A stretch of DNA of 64,000 nt from JAMZMI01 sp039970095 (GCA_039970095.1 JBDVMP010000024.1:50489-114488), one strand, 5' to 3'; shown: positions 54,157 through 63,986, counted from the stretch's first letter. The notes: generated by a model from the sequence alone, not told the origin. Made by a program: numbers and translations.

Positions 54157-57100
54157 TTATGCTTCCGCTTCTTTTTTAGCGTTTTCGTCTTTATTTCTGA
54201 TTTTGGTCAAATACCAAATATTCGGCATCACTCTCAATTCCTCAAGCACGTGATAAGCTCTTGGCTCCTTAGCCTCAACACTTTTCTCTTTATTCTCGAT
54301 TTTCAGCATTTGAGAAATTCGGCTCTCTGGATTTTTCATATCTCCAAATACCAATGCTTCCGATGGACATGCACTTGCACATGCTGTGGTCACGTCATCA
54401 TCACCTGGTCTTCTTCCTTCTCTTTTCGCTTCGAGTTTCCCTGCCTGAATTCTCTGTACACAGAATGTACATTTTTCCATCACTCCTCTAGCACGAACAG
54501 TCACATCAGGATTCAAGACCATTTTACCCAAATCACTGTTCATCGCCGAGTTCTTGCCGAACTGCTTATTGTCGTGATATTTGAACCAGTTAAATCTTCT
54601 TACCTTATATGGACAGTTATTAGCACAATACCTCGTACCAATACATCTGTTATAAGTCATTTGATTTAGTCCCTCACTGCTATGAGTTGTTGCTGCAACA
54701 GGACAAACAGTCTCACAAGGAGCGTTGTTACATTGCTGACACATCATAGGTTGGAAAGTAACTTCCGGATTTTCGGCAGCTATCTCCATTGCTTTTAGAT
54801 CATCGGTAGCATCAGAACTATAATATCTATCAATTCTGATCCAGTGCATCTCTCTACGATTTAGCACCTCTTCTTTACCTACTACAGGGATATTGTTTTC
54901 AACCTGACAAGCCACAGTACAAGAACCACATCCTGTACATGAGTTGAGGTCAATCATCAATCCCCAATGGTGGTTAGGGTAAACGTGCCCTTTCCAAAGC
55001 GATATAGCATTTGGCTTTTTCCATCCTTCAGATGTTGCAATCTGAGGGAAGTTTCTACCAGCCTGAGGATCTTTTTGATATTTTGAAAGTATAGACTCTT
55101 GAATAACAGTTTCACGCCCCATGTAGGTCGAGTGTGTCTGTGTTTGAGCTACCTTATATTCTGTTGATGTTGGTTCTACACTAACTCCAGAAGTGATTGA
55201 GTAAGAGATTCCTCCCTTAGTAGAAGCCAACTTGAATGCATTCACACCAACACCATCCGCTACTTTGCCAGCCGTGGTTCTTCCATAACCGACAGCCAAC
55301 CCAATAGTTCCGTAGGCTTGCCCAGGCTGAGCCATTACTGGAACCTCAACTGTGGTTCCATTTACAGTCAGCTTTGCGAGCTGAGTAGTCATATCTCCAA
55401 GCTCTATCCCCCACTCTTCTACTTGCTTAGGCGCAACTGTGATATAATTGTCCCAGGTTGCTTTGGTGATAGGGTCAGGCATCTCTTGTAACCAAGGATT
55501 ATTAGCCTGTGTGCCATCCGCAACACTGTAATTTTGATAAAGCACCAATTCGAGACCTGACCCAGAGGCAGCAGGAATGCTAATTGAACTAACGTCTACT
55601 GAAGGAGAAGCGGTTTCGCCATTTGCAGGGAATTCGTAAACTCCATCATGAAGACATTTATCCCAATAAGCGTCAAATGAGCTAAATCCAGAAGCACTTG
55701 GGTAACCGTAGGTTTCCCAGTTTGATCTTACAAAATCATAGTATGAAGTTTCAACACCTGCCCAGGTTAGGAATGAGTCCTGAGCCTGACGTGTATCGAA
55801 AATATTTTGAATGGTTGGCTGAGAAAGGCTATAAGAACCACTTATTGCTTCAAAGTCATTCCATGACTCTAAATAGTGATGGTCTGGTGCCTGCAGACTA
55901 ACTGCAGAAGCTGTTTCGTCTTTTCTATCTGATGTTGATAGTGAAAACTTAGCCTTAGCAATACCTTCAGCAATTGCAGCTCCCATTGGGTGATCATAAA
56001 CAGGGTTACAGTTATAAAAGATAACACCTGAAACTGCTCCGGATTTTAAACCTTCCACAAATGCTGAGAATTTGGCATCATTGCCTTTTCTCGTATTGAG
56101 AGTCTTAGAAGCATCAATTGTCGCTCCGTAAGCTCCCAAAAGATCATTGATTGCAATAACCAACGATTGAATATTCTTGTCATTCGAACCACTTGCTACC
56201 ACAGCTGCACCTTTTGCTTTAAGCAAATCGTTAGCAGCTTTGTTTAGCGTAGCTGAATCTTCCACTTTAGAAGCTGATACAGACGGAGCTCCTACTTTTG
56301 ATGCTATTGCATTGTAAAGGTTGCCTAAGTATGCTCCTTCCTGAGAAGGTTTAATCAATGTTCTGTAATCGGCATTGGCTCCTGTTAGAGAAAGATTTGA
56401 CTCAAACGAATAAAGTCTGGACATATCTTTTTTACCATCACCTAGCTTTCTTGTCTGGGCAAATTGCTTGCTGTATAGTGTCGAGTTTGGAGCAGAACCT
56501 ATAAAGTCATACCCGAAACTCACAATTACCTTAGCCTTCGAAAGATCGAAAACAGGGTACATTCTCTTACCAAACGCAGCTTCATATGCGGAAATAATTC
56601 CATCAGCGGACATTTGATCATACTCAACCAACTCTACTCCGTCGTATTTCTTTTGAAGCTCTGCAATTGCGGCTAGTGTAGAAGGACTGGAAATAGAATT
56701 AGAAACGATTGTTACCTTTCCTCCTGTTGCAGCAAAACCTTTAGCTACTTCAGCATCAAGTTCTTCCCATGTGGATTTCTTCCCTCCAACTAGTGGAGCT
56801 ACTAACCTTTCTTTATCATATAAGCTAAGTACTGAAGCCTGAGCCTGAGCAGAAGTACCACCACCAGAAACTGGTGACATCTTGTTTCCTTCTATTTTAA
56901 TTGGTCTTCCTTCGCGCGTTTTAACCAAAACAGGCTGAACGTCGCTACCACTTACATATGTTGAAGCATAGAAATTCGCATTAGAAGGGTCTATTGCTTC
57001 TGGCTTTCTTACGTAAGGAATTGCCTTTCTTACAGGCGTCTCACAAGCTGCCAATGAAACAGCTGCTAAGCCAAATCCCATCAACTTCAGGAAATCTCTT

Positions 57101-57231
57101 CTTGAAGATTCATCCCCCTCAGATGAAGATATTGGAAGGTATTCAGGAAATTCTTTATTCGCCTGCTTTTGGAACTCCTCTGTGTTCTTTAGCTGCTCTA
57201 ATCCTTTCCAGTACTTCTTGGTCTCTTTCAT
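54157..57231 (-). CDS. actB: Alternative complex III subunit ActB (Tat-dependent molybdopterin-like/Fe-S protein)
   Basis: Protein of 1024 residues. The Tat signal SSRRDFLKLMGFGLAAVSLA (about 40-60) follows a short cytoplasmic N-terminus. A molybdopterin-oxidoreductase-fold domain (about 60-740) comes next; in ACIII the family lacks a molybdenum cofactor. The C-terminal domain carries four cysteine clusters: CTGCGSCTVAC, CQQCNNAPCETVC, CIGTRYCANNCPYK and CTFCVQRI..CASACPSEA, for [4Fe-4S]/[3Fe-4S] centres that pass electrons toward ActA. It would be exported folded to the periplasmic face. It is encoded 34 bases after actA. Confidence 0.94.
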   Translation of the reverse strand: MKETKKYWKGLEQLKNTEEFQKQANKEFPEYLPISSSEGDESSRRDFLKLMGFGLAAVSLAACETPVRKAIPYVRKPEAIDPSNANFYASTYVSGSDVQPVLVKTREGRPIKIEGNKMSPVSGGGTSAQAQASVLSLYDKERLVAPLVGGKKSTWEELDAEVAKGFAATGGKVTIVSNSISSPSTLAAIAELQKKYDGVELVEYDQMSADGIISAYEAAFGKRMYPVFDLSKAKVIVSFGYDFIGSAPNSTLYSKQFAQTRKLGDGKKDMSRLYSFESNLSLTGANADYRTLIKPSQEGAYLGNLYNAIASKVGAPSVSASKVEDSATLNKAANDLLKAKGAAVVASGSNDKNIQSLVIAINDLLGAYGATIDASKTLNTRKGNDAKFSAFVEGLKSGAVSGVIFYNCNPVYDHPMGAAIAEGIAKAKFSLSTSDRKDETASAVSLQAPDHHYLESWNDFEAISGSYSLSQPTIQNIFDTRQAQDSFLTWAGVETSYYDFVRSNWETYGYPSASGFSSFDAYWDKCLHDGVYEFPANGETASPSVDVSSISIPAASGSGLELVLYQNYSVADGTQANNPWLQEMPDPITKATWDNYITVAPKQVEEWGIELGDMTTQLAKLTVNGTTVEVPVMAQPGQAYGTIGLAVGYGRTTAGKVADGVGVNAFKLASTKGGISYSITSGVSVEPTSTEYKVAQTQTHSTYMGRETVIQESILSKYQKDPQAGRNFPQIATSEGWKKPNAISLWKGHVYPNHHWGLMIDLNSCTGCGSCTVACQVENNIPVVGKEEVLNRREMHWIRIDRYYSSDATDDLKAMEIAAENPEVTFQPMMCQQCNNAPCETVCPVAATTHSSEGLNQMTYNRCIGTRYCANNCPYKVRRFNWFKYHDNKQFGKNSAMNSDLGKMVLNPDVTVRARGVMEKCTFCVQRIQAGKLEAKREGRRPGDDDVTTACASACPSEALVFGDMKNPESRISQMLKIENKEKSVEAKEPRAYHVLEELRVMPNIWYLTKIRNKDENAKKEAEA

Positions 57232-57265
57232 ATTTCCAGAATATATACTCGCTTAAGCTAGTTGA

Positions 57266-58576
57266 TTAATAGTGACATTTAGAACATTCCAAACCACCGA
57301 TATCTTCGACCTTCAATGGCTCTTTGCTGTGCTCTTCGTGCAACTCGACTAGATTAGTATAGTAATCGTTATCTTTTGTATTTACTTCGGTTTCTCTGTG
57401 GCAATTGATACACCATCCCATGGTTAGAGTCGAATATTGATAGACAACATCCATTTCCTCAACTGGTCCGTGACATGTTTGGCACTCAAGATCAGCCACT
57501 TGAACGTGCTGTGAGTGATTGAAATATGCTAAATCAGGCAGATTGTGAACCCTAACCCATTCAATTGGTTGCGGGTTATCTCCATACTCTCCAGTCTCTG
57601 GATCATAGTCAATTGCGGCGTAGATTTTGGCAATCTCATCAGAAACACCACTCTCTCCTCCTACATTGGAGATACCCGAGTGACAGTTCATACAAATATT
57701 AGCTGAAGGAATGTTCGCAGACTTGCTTTTTCTAACCCCAGTATGACAGTAGTTACAATCTATCTCATATTGACCCGCATGCAACTCATGAGAGAAAGCG
57801 ATCGGTTGTGTAGGCATATAACCTTGCTGCACTCCAATGGTAAATGCCCCATCGATCAGGGTCTTAAGAACCAATGCCGTGAAAACAAATACAACCAAAC
57901 CTATAAAAGCATTGCTTTTAATGAGTTTAGGCAGATCAAACTTCTGTTCTACAACTTCAACATCTTCCGCATCAAGAGTCTTGTCTTCTTTCAAGTATTT
58001 GGATAAGACTGAAACTATCAGTCCTAATACGACCAGAATAAGCACTAGCACTACAACCAGCACAACAAGAATAGCAGTTAAATACGCTGATGATATATTG
58101 TTTCCTGCATCAACAGATCCTCCGCCCCCATCAGTAGAAGCTACCTCTTCCTTTACAGGCTCTTTTGCAGACTCAACCTTTACATAAGCAAGAATCGATG
58201 TGATCTGCTCATCCGAAAACGGGTAAGAAGGCATCACATTCTTCTTGTATTCGTTATACAGGTCTACGGCATACTCATCTCCGCTTTGGATGACTTTTTG
58301 TGAATTTCTTATCCACTCAAGTAGCCATTCTTTAGGTCTTCTCTCGTTAACATCTTTCAATGCAGGACCAATAACCACTTCGTGGATTGAATGGCATTGA
58401 GCACAGTTCCCACTGAATAGGCTCTCACCTGCAGAAACCACAGCATCATCCGTAGGAATACCGTCAGAATCGTCTTGAGCCTGAACGCCAAACGAGAGAA
58501 GAAATACAAGGGAAAATATACTTGCCAACAATGTTTTTTTGATGGCTTTGCGAAAGGATAGGTTGTCTAAATGCAT
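57266..58576 (-). CDS. actA: Alternative complex III subunit ActA, multihaem cytochrome c with extra N-terminal haem domain
   Basis: Protein of 436 residues with a signal peptide (about 1-33, ending VQAQ). Six CxxCH motifs are visible: CAQCH in an N-terminal cytochrome c domain (about 55, with VMPSYPF supplying a Met ligand), then CNYCH, CMNCH, CQTCH, CINCH and CSKCH in the C-terminal pentahaem region. A TM helix (about 165-190) and a second one (about 225-245) separate the two parts. The pentahaem part matches ActA of ACIII; the N-terminal mono-haem domain is an addition or a known Bacteroidota variant. It is the first gene of the operon, with the promoter at 58606-58636. Confidence 0.92.
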   Translation of the reverse strand: MHLDNLSFRKAIKKTLLASIFSLVFLLSFGVQAQDDSDGIPTDDAVVSAGESLFSGNCAQCHSIHEVVIGPALKDVNERRPKEWLLEWIRNSQKVIQSGDEYAVDLYNEYKKNVMPSYPFSDEQITSILAYVKVESAKEPVKEEVASTDGGGGSVDAGNNISSAYLTAILVVLVVVLVLILVVLGLIVSVLSKYLKEDKTLDAEDVEVVEQKFDLPKLIKSNAFIGLVVFVFTALVLKTLIDGAFTIGVQQGYMPTQPIAFSHELHAGQYEIDCNYCHTGVRKSKSANIPSANICMNCHSGISNVGGESGVSDEIAKIYAAIDYDPETGEYGDNPQPIEWVRVHNLPDLAYFNHSQHVQVADLECQTCHGPVEEMDVVYQYSTLTMGWCINCHRETEVNTKDNDYYTNLVELHEEHSKEPLKVEDIGGLECSKCHY

Positions 58577-58605
58577 TTATTTCTTTAGTCGAAATCAAAC
58601 GAGTA

Positions 58606-58636
58606 CAAATGTAACACTAGGGTTAGGTTTTTCAAA
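58606..58636 (-). promoter_or_regulatory. Bacteroidota-type promoter of the act-cox operon
   Basis: On the minus strand TTTG (58636-58633) is followed after exactly 19 bases by TACATTTG (58613-58606), matching the -33/-7 consensus TTTG...TAnnTTTG. Transcription should start near 58599, about 23 bases before the actA ATG. The rest of the 218-base gap (58577-58794) shows no gene. Confidence 0.75.
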
Positions 58637-58794
58637 AGCCGTTTTTAACATGATTTTTATCCTTTTTGGACACGATATGAATCATTAATACTCTCAAAAA
58701 CTCTGATTTACAGCTCTTTAGCACAGGGTGGAATTGCCTAATAAGCTTATTTGGATTGATTATAAATAAGAACAATTTGAAACTTTATCCTAAC

Positions 58795-59865
58795 CTATTC
58801 TACAACCTTCTCAATGTAATTGGAATTAAGTAATCCCAAAGCGCCCATATACTTCAATTTGAACTTAACCCAATCTCCTACTTTATAATGACTCTTGGTC
58901 GCTCCCAGGTCTGTCACGATCATGTCTGAGCTTGCTCCGGTAATTTCCACGTCATGGTCGATCGGCTCGAGAAAATCTGTAGAGATGTCCAATAAACCCA
59001 GGTCTAGGATTGCTCTATAACTGGTTTTACCATAGTCCTCTTCGTTGATCTCAAATTGTTCTCCAGACGGGTTCTGCGCAAGATCTCCGGTTGGTACTTT
59101 GGGTTTTTCTATCAACTCTATAATCTGAGCATGAAGTGTGAAAACGTCTGTTTTCATGCCTTTGATTGTCTCATTCGTAAAGAGATTATTTCCAAAGTAA
59201 AGCATCTCTCCTATCCTAAAGTGATTGATGCCCTTTGGTAATTGCTTGTTTAGCAGAAGAGGAAAGACAACCGATGTGCCGCCCGACACCCATTCTATCT
59301 TTCTATCAAACTTAGCTTCTACCAATTGCTTATATAAACTCAATTGAATCAGTTTATCTTGTGATGGCATCACTCCATACAGACAATTGAGATTGGTGCC
59401 CAATCCTACTACAGTAATGTGTGGAAGTTCGAAAATACTGCCGTAAAAATCTAGCAACTGCTCCCCCAGAACTCCTTCTCTTAGATCACCCATCTCTATC
59501 ATAATGATGATCTTGTGCAACTTGCCCTGTCTGCCGGCCTCCTCCGACAGCATACGAATGGTGGATAGCTCTGTATTGAAACTAACATCCGCATACTCAA
59601 CCACACTCTTAATCGCTTTCTTAGCAGGAGGCTTAATATATACTGTCTGAATATTAGGGTCGATCTGTTTTACTTTTTTGAGATTACTCACTCTGGAGTC
59701 ATGTATCTCCGTGACTCCCAGATCAATAACCTCCTGAATATATTTTACCGTTCCACAGAGTAGTTTTGACACCACGCCCCATTCAATGCCTTGCCTGTCA
59801 AGCTTTTTTGCAATGAACTTATAATTATGTTGTAAGGATTTTCTTTTAAGCTTTAGAAATGCCAT
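58795..59865 (-). CDS. Alanine/ornithine racemase family PLP-dependent protein
   Basis: Protein of 356 residues, fold type III (alanine-racemase-like TIM barrel). The PLP lysine is Lys34 in EWGVVSKLLCG, a context like ornithine racemase (Orr) rather than Alr. IIIMIEMGDLREGV, GLGTNLNCLYG, EWVSGGTSVVFPLL and HFRIGEMLYFGN follow the Orr pattern, the last near the phosphate-binding region. The C-terminal beta domain is present (DLGATKSHYKVGDWVKFKLKY). It would interconvert the L and D forms of ornithine or another basic amino acid in the cytoplasm. It overlaps the alanine racemase gene by 20 bases. It is the last gene of the operon. Confidence 0.85.
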   Translation of the reverse strand: MAFLKLKRKSLQHNYKFIAKKLDRQGIEWGVVSKLLCGTVKYIQEVIDLGVTEIHDSRVSNLKKVKQIDPNIQTVYIKPPAKKAIKSVVEYADVSFNTELSTIRMLSEEAGRQGKLHKIIIMIEMGDLREGVLGEQLLDFYGSIFELPHITVVGLGTNLNCLYGVMPSQDKLIQLSLYKQLVEAKFDRKIEWVSGGTSVVFPLLLNKQLPKGINHFRIGEMLYFGNNLFTNETIKGMKTDVFTLHAQIIELIEKPKVPTGDLAQNPSGEQFEINEEDYGKTSYRAILDLGLLDISTDFLEPIDHDVEITGASSDMIVTDLGATKSHYKVGDWVKFKLKYMGALGLLNSNYIEKVVE

Positions 59866-61045
59866 TATTACTTATTTCGTTAACTAACTGTGGTTGATTA
59901 ACCACTTTGCGGGGGATGTTTCTTGGCAGTCTTGTAAGCAACTCATAGTTAAGTTGATTACTCAATTCACTGAATGATCCAACAGATATAGAGTTGTCTC
60001 CCTGATCTCCGATGAGCACAACCTCATCTCCTTTTTTGGCCTCAGGACATTCGGAAATATCCACTATAAGTAAATTCATATTTACAATCCCCACCACGGC
60101 GAGCCGCTTTCCTCCTATTAAAACCCTACCCTGATTACTTAGGGAGCGAGAGTACCCATGGCTGTAACCTACAGGCACGGTTGCTATCTTCATATTGTCT
60201 GAAGCCATAAAAGTGGTTCCATAACCAATAAACTCGCCCGTTTTGACTTGCTTAACATCCATCACCTTACTTGTCCATTTGATTACACGTTTCAAAGGAT
60301 CGGTTCTGGTTTCCGAGTTTTTAATACAATCGATAAAGCTTTCCTTGCTCGGCCAGAATCCATACTGCATTATACCTATGCGAACCATATCCATCCGGCT
60401 TTTGGGATAAGAAATAGCTGCAGCTGAGCAGGCTGTATGTCTTCTAAACAGCTCAAAACCTTCACGGCGGAGAAGCGCATCCAACTTGTTGAATTTCTTA
60501 ATTTGATTTTTTACCCTCAGGTAATTGGCAATACTCTCTGCTCCAGCAAAATGTGTACAATCACCCATCAACTCAAAGTGACCTTTATTTTTGCGAAGCA
60601 CTTCAATTACCCCTAATATCTCCTTCTTATCGAATCCTGTACGGTTAAGACCGGTCTCAAACTCAATATTGATGCGTGCGGGTTTGTTAAATTTTTTGGC
60701 GATTTCAAGAGCCTTTTCCACCCTATCCATTTCAAACACAAAAAACTCAACATCATTCAAAATCGCCCATTCCAAATCAGCATTGTCGATGTATCCCATA
60801 ATCATCACTTCAGATTTGCTCAGACTGGTATTGATAACCTCATAAGCTTCGTCTGCACTAAACACTGAAAAGTGATCCACACCAAGGGCTTCAGCCATCG
60901 GAACAAACTCAAAAATGCCATGACCGTATGCATTGCCTTTTATTACTGAGGAGAACCTGACTTCCGAGCCGATCATATCACGGATGTACTTGAGGTTATT
61001 GGCCAATGCCGATTGATCGAGCTCAATTTGCGAGGTTGTAAACAT
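59846..61045 (-). CDS. alr: Alanine racemase
   Basis: Protein of 399 residues, stand-alone Alr (not the MurF-Alr fusion common in Bacteroidota). The PLP lysine is Lys36 in FSSVIKGNAYGHG, GLNRTGFD and MDMVRIGIMQYGFWP are typical, and the second catalytic base Tyr is in VPVGYSHGYSRSL. The substrate Arg/Met positions (ARINIEFETGLNR, VNMNLLIVDIS) are Alr-like, although the usual MD pair after the beta-strand is MN here. It makes D-alanine for cell wall synthesis or handles another amino acid. It overlaps the ornithine-racemase-like gene by 20 bases and the M20 gene by one base. Confidence 0.88.
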   Translation of the reverse strand: MFTTSQIELDQSALANNLKYIRDMIGSEVRFSSVIKGNAYGHGIFEFVPMAEALGVDHFSVFSADEAYEVINTSLSKSEVMIMGYIDNADLEWAILNDVEFFVFEMDRVEKALEIAKKFNKPARINIEFETGLNRTGFDKKEILGVIEVLRKNKGHFELMGDCTHFAGAESIANYLRVKNQIKKFNKLDALLRREGFELFRRHTACSAAAISYPKSRMDMVRIGIMQYGFWPSKESFIDCIKNSETRTDPLKRVIKWTSKVMDVKQVKTGEFIGYGTTFMASDNMKIATVPVGYSHGYSRSLSNQGRVLIGGKRLAVVGIVNMNLLIVDISECPEAKKGDEVVLIGDQGDNSISVGSFSELSNQLNYELLTRLPRNIPRKVVNQPQLVNEISNNGISKA

Positions 61046-62187
61046 TAGTCTTGAAGTTTGGATATTAAACCGTGAAACATCTTAATACCGGTCTCGATTA
61101 GCTCATCAGGAAAATCATAATCCGGATTATGCAAGGCTGGCGAATCAACACCCGCTCCAATTCCGAACATGGCTCCCGCATACTTTTCAGTAAAAATACC
61201 AAAATCTTCGCCCCATTTAAACGGTGTGTTTCTTTCCGTAACTTTTAACCCATTTTGATTTGCTACTCTCTGGATTGCTTTCACTACAGTAGAATCATTG
61301 TTGTTTGCAAAAAAGCTCTCAGTCCATTCTATACCAATTTCAAGGTTATGATTCGAAGCAATACGCCTTGCTATTTCCTCGCATCGCTTTTCGAAATTCT
61401 GTATTACATCATTCTTCCAGGCCCTGAGTGTAAAGTGAAGTTCTCCATATCCAGCTGAAACGCCATAAGACTTTTCTCCCATGGTAGAATATATTGGTGT
61501 AGCAATTTGAAAATCATCAGAATCAAGATCTGGCTTATTTAAGACCAAAATTTCTGATGTAATTTGAGCCATTGCCAGTGCTGGGTTTACCCCCATTTCA
61601 GGTTCGGCCGCATGCGCTGTTTTGCCAGCGAGTTTTATAACTATGCTATTGGCCGCAGCTGTGAATGGTCCTTCCTTAAACACAATTTCGTGCAAATCAT
61701 ATCCAGGCAGGTTGTGTAATGCCACGGCATAGTCAGGGTTCAGTTTTTTAAACAATGGATCTTCCATCATACCTACAGCTCCATCGCCGTTCTCTTCCGC
61801 AGGTTGAAAAAGGAGATAGGCCGTTCCTTCGGATGGTCGCTCGTCAGCCAAAACTCTGGCTAAACCATACAATATAGAGGCGTGACCATCATGACCACAT
61901 TTATGACTAACTGACTGATTTTGAGACTTATGCTCAAAATCATTTGTCTCCTGAATAGGAAGAGCATCAAAATCGCCACGAATTAAAACATTCTTGCCTT
62001 CCGTTACCCCTTTATAAACTGCAACTAACCCATGCTTTTTAAATGCAAGAAGCTCATCCGGTTTGCACTCCTTCTCAAGGAGAGCTTTCAGATGAGCCGA
62101 AGTTTCCACTTCCTGGCAGGATAGTTCGGGATTTTTATGCAGATATTTCCTCAACCTCTCGGCTGCATCCAATATTTCCTTTGTCAT
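61045..62187 (-). CDS. M20-family amidohydrolase (N-acyl amino acid hydrolase)
   Basis: Protein of 380 residues with M20/IAA-amino-acid-hydrolase features: RGDFDALPIQE (Asp near metal), KCGHDGHASILYGLAR with the HDGH metal ligands, FQPAEENGDGAVGMME with the catalytic Glu pair, AVALHNLPG, and a dimerisation domain with KLAGKTAHAAEPEMGVNPA. The metal ligand near the C-terminus is in SPALHNPDYDFPDEL. It hydrolyses N-acyl or peptide bonds of amino acids in the cytoplasm. The start overlaps the previous stop region of the operon: the GNAT gene ends five bases upstream; its own stop overlaps alr by one base. Confidence 0.92.
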   Translation of the reverse strand: MTKEILDAAERLRKYLHKNPELSCQEVETSAHLKALLEKECKPDELLAFKKHGLVAVYKGVTEGKNVLIRGDFDALPIQETNDFEHKSQNQSVSHKCGHDGHASILYGLARVLADERPSEGTAYLLFQPAEENGDGAVGMMEDPLFKKLNPDYAVALHNLPGYDLHEIVFKEGPFTAAANSIVIKLAGKTAHAAEPEMGVNPALAMAQITSEILVLNKPDLDSDDFQIATPIYSTMGEKSYGVSAGYGELHFTLRAWKNDVIQNFEKRCEEIARRIASNHNLEIGIEWTESFFANNNDSTVVKAIQRVANQNGLKVTERNTPFKWGEDFGIFTEKYAGAMFGIGAGVDSPALHNPDYDFPDELIETGIKMFHGLISKLQD

Positions 62188-62191
62188 TGTG

Positions 62192-62635
62192 TTAGGATTT
62201 GCTCAGGCGCATTTCCAAATACTTATTAGTAAACCCAAGTTTTTCATATAGCTTTTTTGCAGGATTATCTGGCTCGACATGTAGTGCTATATTACCCTCT
62301 GCCGTATCAACTGCCTTTTGCATGAGCGACTTACCATACCCTTTACCTCGGTATTTTGAATTCACTGCTATATATACGAGAATGTTTTCGGGAATATATC
62401 CTTGCATTCCTGTCCTGTTGACCACAACAGCTCCAACAATTTCACTGCCTTCTCTACCTCTTACTATATATCCTCCAGGTGTAATACCCTTGTTCAAGGC
62501 ATAATCGATTGCCTTCTTGATATCCTCTTTTTCATCTCCGTACTGATCCAGGTGTTCATAAAGAAAGTCTGCTATTTGATCCATCTCGATCATTCCAACT
62601 ATATCAGATGGGCCGAGCACATCTATATTCATCAT
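62192..62635 (-). CDS. GNAT family N-acetyltransferase
   Basis: Protein of 147 residues. GNAT motif A is VNSKYRGKGYGKSLMQKA (acetyl-CoA pyrophosphate loop R/Q-x-x-G-x-G/A), followed by NIALHVEPDNPAKKLYEKLG with the AxxLYxxxGF ending. The acceptor could be an amino acid or a small amine; with M20 and racemase genes next to it, amino-group acetylation is plausible but not shown. It is encoded seven bases after the symporter gene and four before the M20 gene. Confidence 0.9.
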   Translation of the reverse strand: MMNIDVLGPSDIVGMIEMDQIADFLYEHLDQYGDEKEDIKKAIDYALNKGITPGGYIVRGREGSEIVGAVVVNRTGMQGYIPENILVYIAVNSKYRGKGYGKSLMQKAVDTAEGNIALHVEPDNPAKKLYEKLGFTNKYLEMRLSKS

Positions 62636-62642
62636 TTTATTT

Positions 62643-63926
62643 CTATTTTGATTTAAACTGATTCAATACTAAAAAGACTATCAATGAGGTGGTTATACCG
62701 AAAATATTGGCATCCAAGCCAAAAGGTAACTGCGTACTCATCAAGATTAATGTAATAGTCGTCCCGCCTCCAAGGAGCATAGACCAAAACGCTGCATTGG
62801 GATTTGGCTTATTCAAGAAAAGACCACCCAAAACGGGAACGAGCAGCCCTGACACCATAAAAGCATAAGAATAAAGCATCAATTCCAGCACACTTTGCAT
62901 AGATGAAGCCAGAATCAACGCAAATGCTCCAATAGCAAAGGTAACCAATTGTGAAAGTCTCAAGAACTTGCTCTTGTCAGTTCCCTTATAATTGATAATA
63001 TCGGTCACCAGGTTACCTGAAGCTGCCATTAAACAACTGTCTGCCGTGGAAAGCACCGCGGAAAAATAGGCGGCCATCATCAAACCCATAAGCCCAGCCG
63101 GTAAAATCGTTCTTAATAAAAGTGGAAGCCCGATTTCAGCGTCCATGCCTAATGCAGACGAATACCCCAGATACTCAAACATACCAGACTCTGCTCCTAC
63201 TCTAGCAAACATTCCAAGCAAAACCCCCATAAAGGCCATAACTGGCCACTCGAAAAGCCCGGCTATATACCACGCTTTTTGAGCTTCCTTTTCACTCTTG
63301 CAGGCATAAATTCTTTGATACAATGTCATGCCCACAAACCAGATCGGTATTATGGTGACTCCCCAATTGACCACATCCTGCCATGAGATATTTGAAAGAG
63401 AAAGAAACTCCGGAGGAAGACTCTTCACTATGCCCTCATATCCGCCCACGCTCGCATATCCCAGTGGTATGCCAATAAACACCAAACCTGCGAGCAACAG
63501 CCCCCATTGAATGGTGTCAGTATATATAACGGCTTTCAAGCCACCCATTACAGTATAGACCACAGCGATTACACCCATTATAACCAGAGCGGTTTGCAGG
63601 CTCAAGCCCGTAAATGTTGAAGAAGCCAGTTTGGCCCCTGCCAATAACTGAGAGCTTGTAAAGCCTATGTAACCAATAGCCGATATAAAACCAGCTAAAA
63701 GGGCGGTCTTCTTATCATAAAAAATACCGAAGATCTGCGGAAAGGTAAATAGTTGTTTGAACTGAGGTAGCCTGCTTAAGCGAGGAATCAGAATAACCGC
63801 AGCAAGCCATGCTCCAACCAATCCCGTAAAGAGCATCCATGACCCAGAAATCCCCATAGTAAACCCTAAACCGCCAAGACCAATAGAAAAACCTCCACCA
63901 ACGTCTGTGCCTGTTGCACAACTCAA
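62643..63926 (-). pseudogene. Sodium:solute symporter (SSF family), 5'-truncated
   Basis: Only 427 residues remain of what is usually a protein of about 490. The frame begins with TTG at 63926 inside the first core helix (LSCATGTDVGGGFSIGL), so the N-terminal helix and half of TM1 are missing. Upstream the same frame meets a stop within 13 codons, and neither other frame encodes similar sequence. The rest is intact with about 11 TM helices: GGLKAVIYTDTIQWGLLLAG and STADSCLMAASGNLVTDI are SSF signatures. Loss of TM1 should remove part of the Na+/substrate site. It may be a true 5' truncation or a broken upstream region; the remaining genes of the operon could still be expressed from a downstream or new promoter. 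Confidence 0.65.
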
Positions 63927-63953
63927 TTTAGGAATAATAAGGTTTGAATATAA

Positions 63954-63986
63954 AAGAGTTATTTACTATATTTAAAATAAACTCTT
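63954..63986. terminator. Hairpin at the truncated end of the symporter gene
   Basis: AAGAGTT (63954-63960) pairs with AACTCTT (63980-63986); ATTT/AAAT extends the stem beyond a one-base bulge. It is 28 bases before the first possible codon of the truncated symporter. It may end an upstream transcript and mark the junction where the N-terminal part was lost. Confidence 0.4.
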
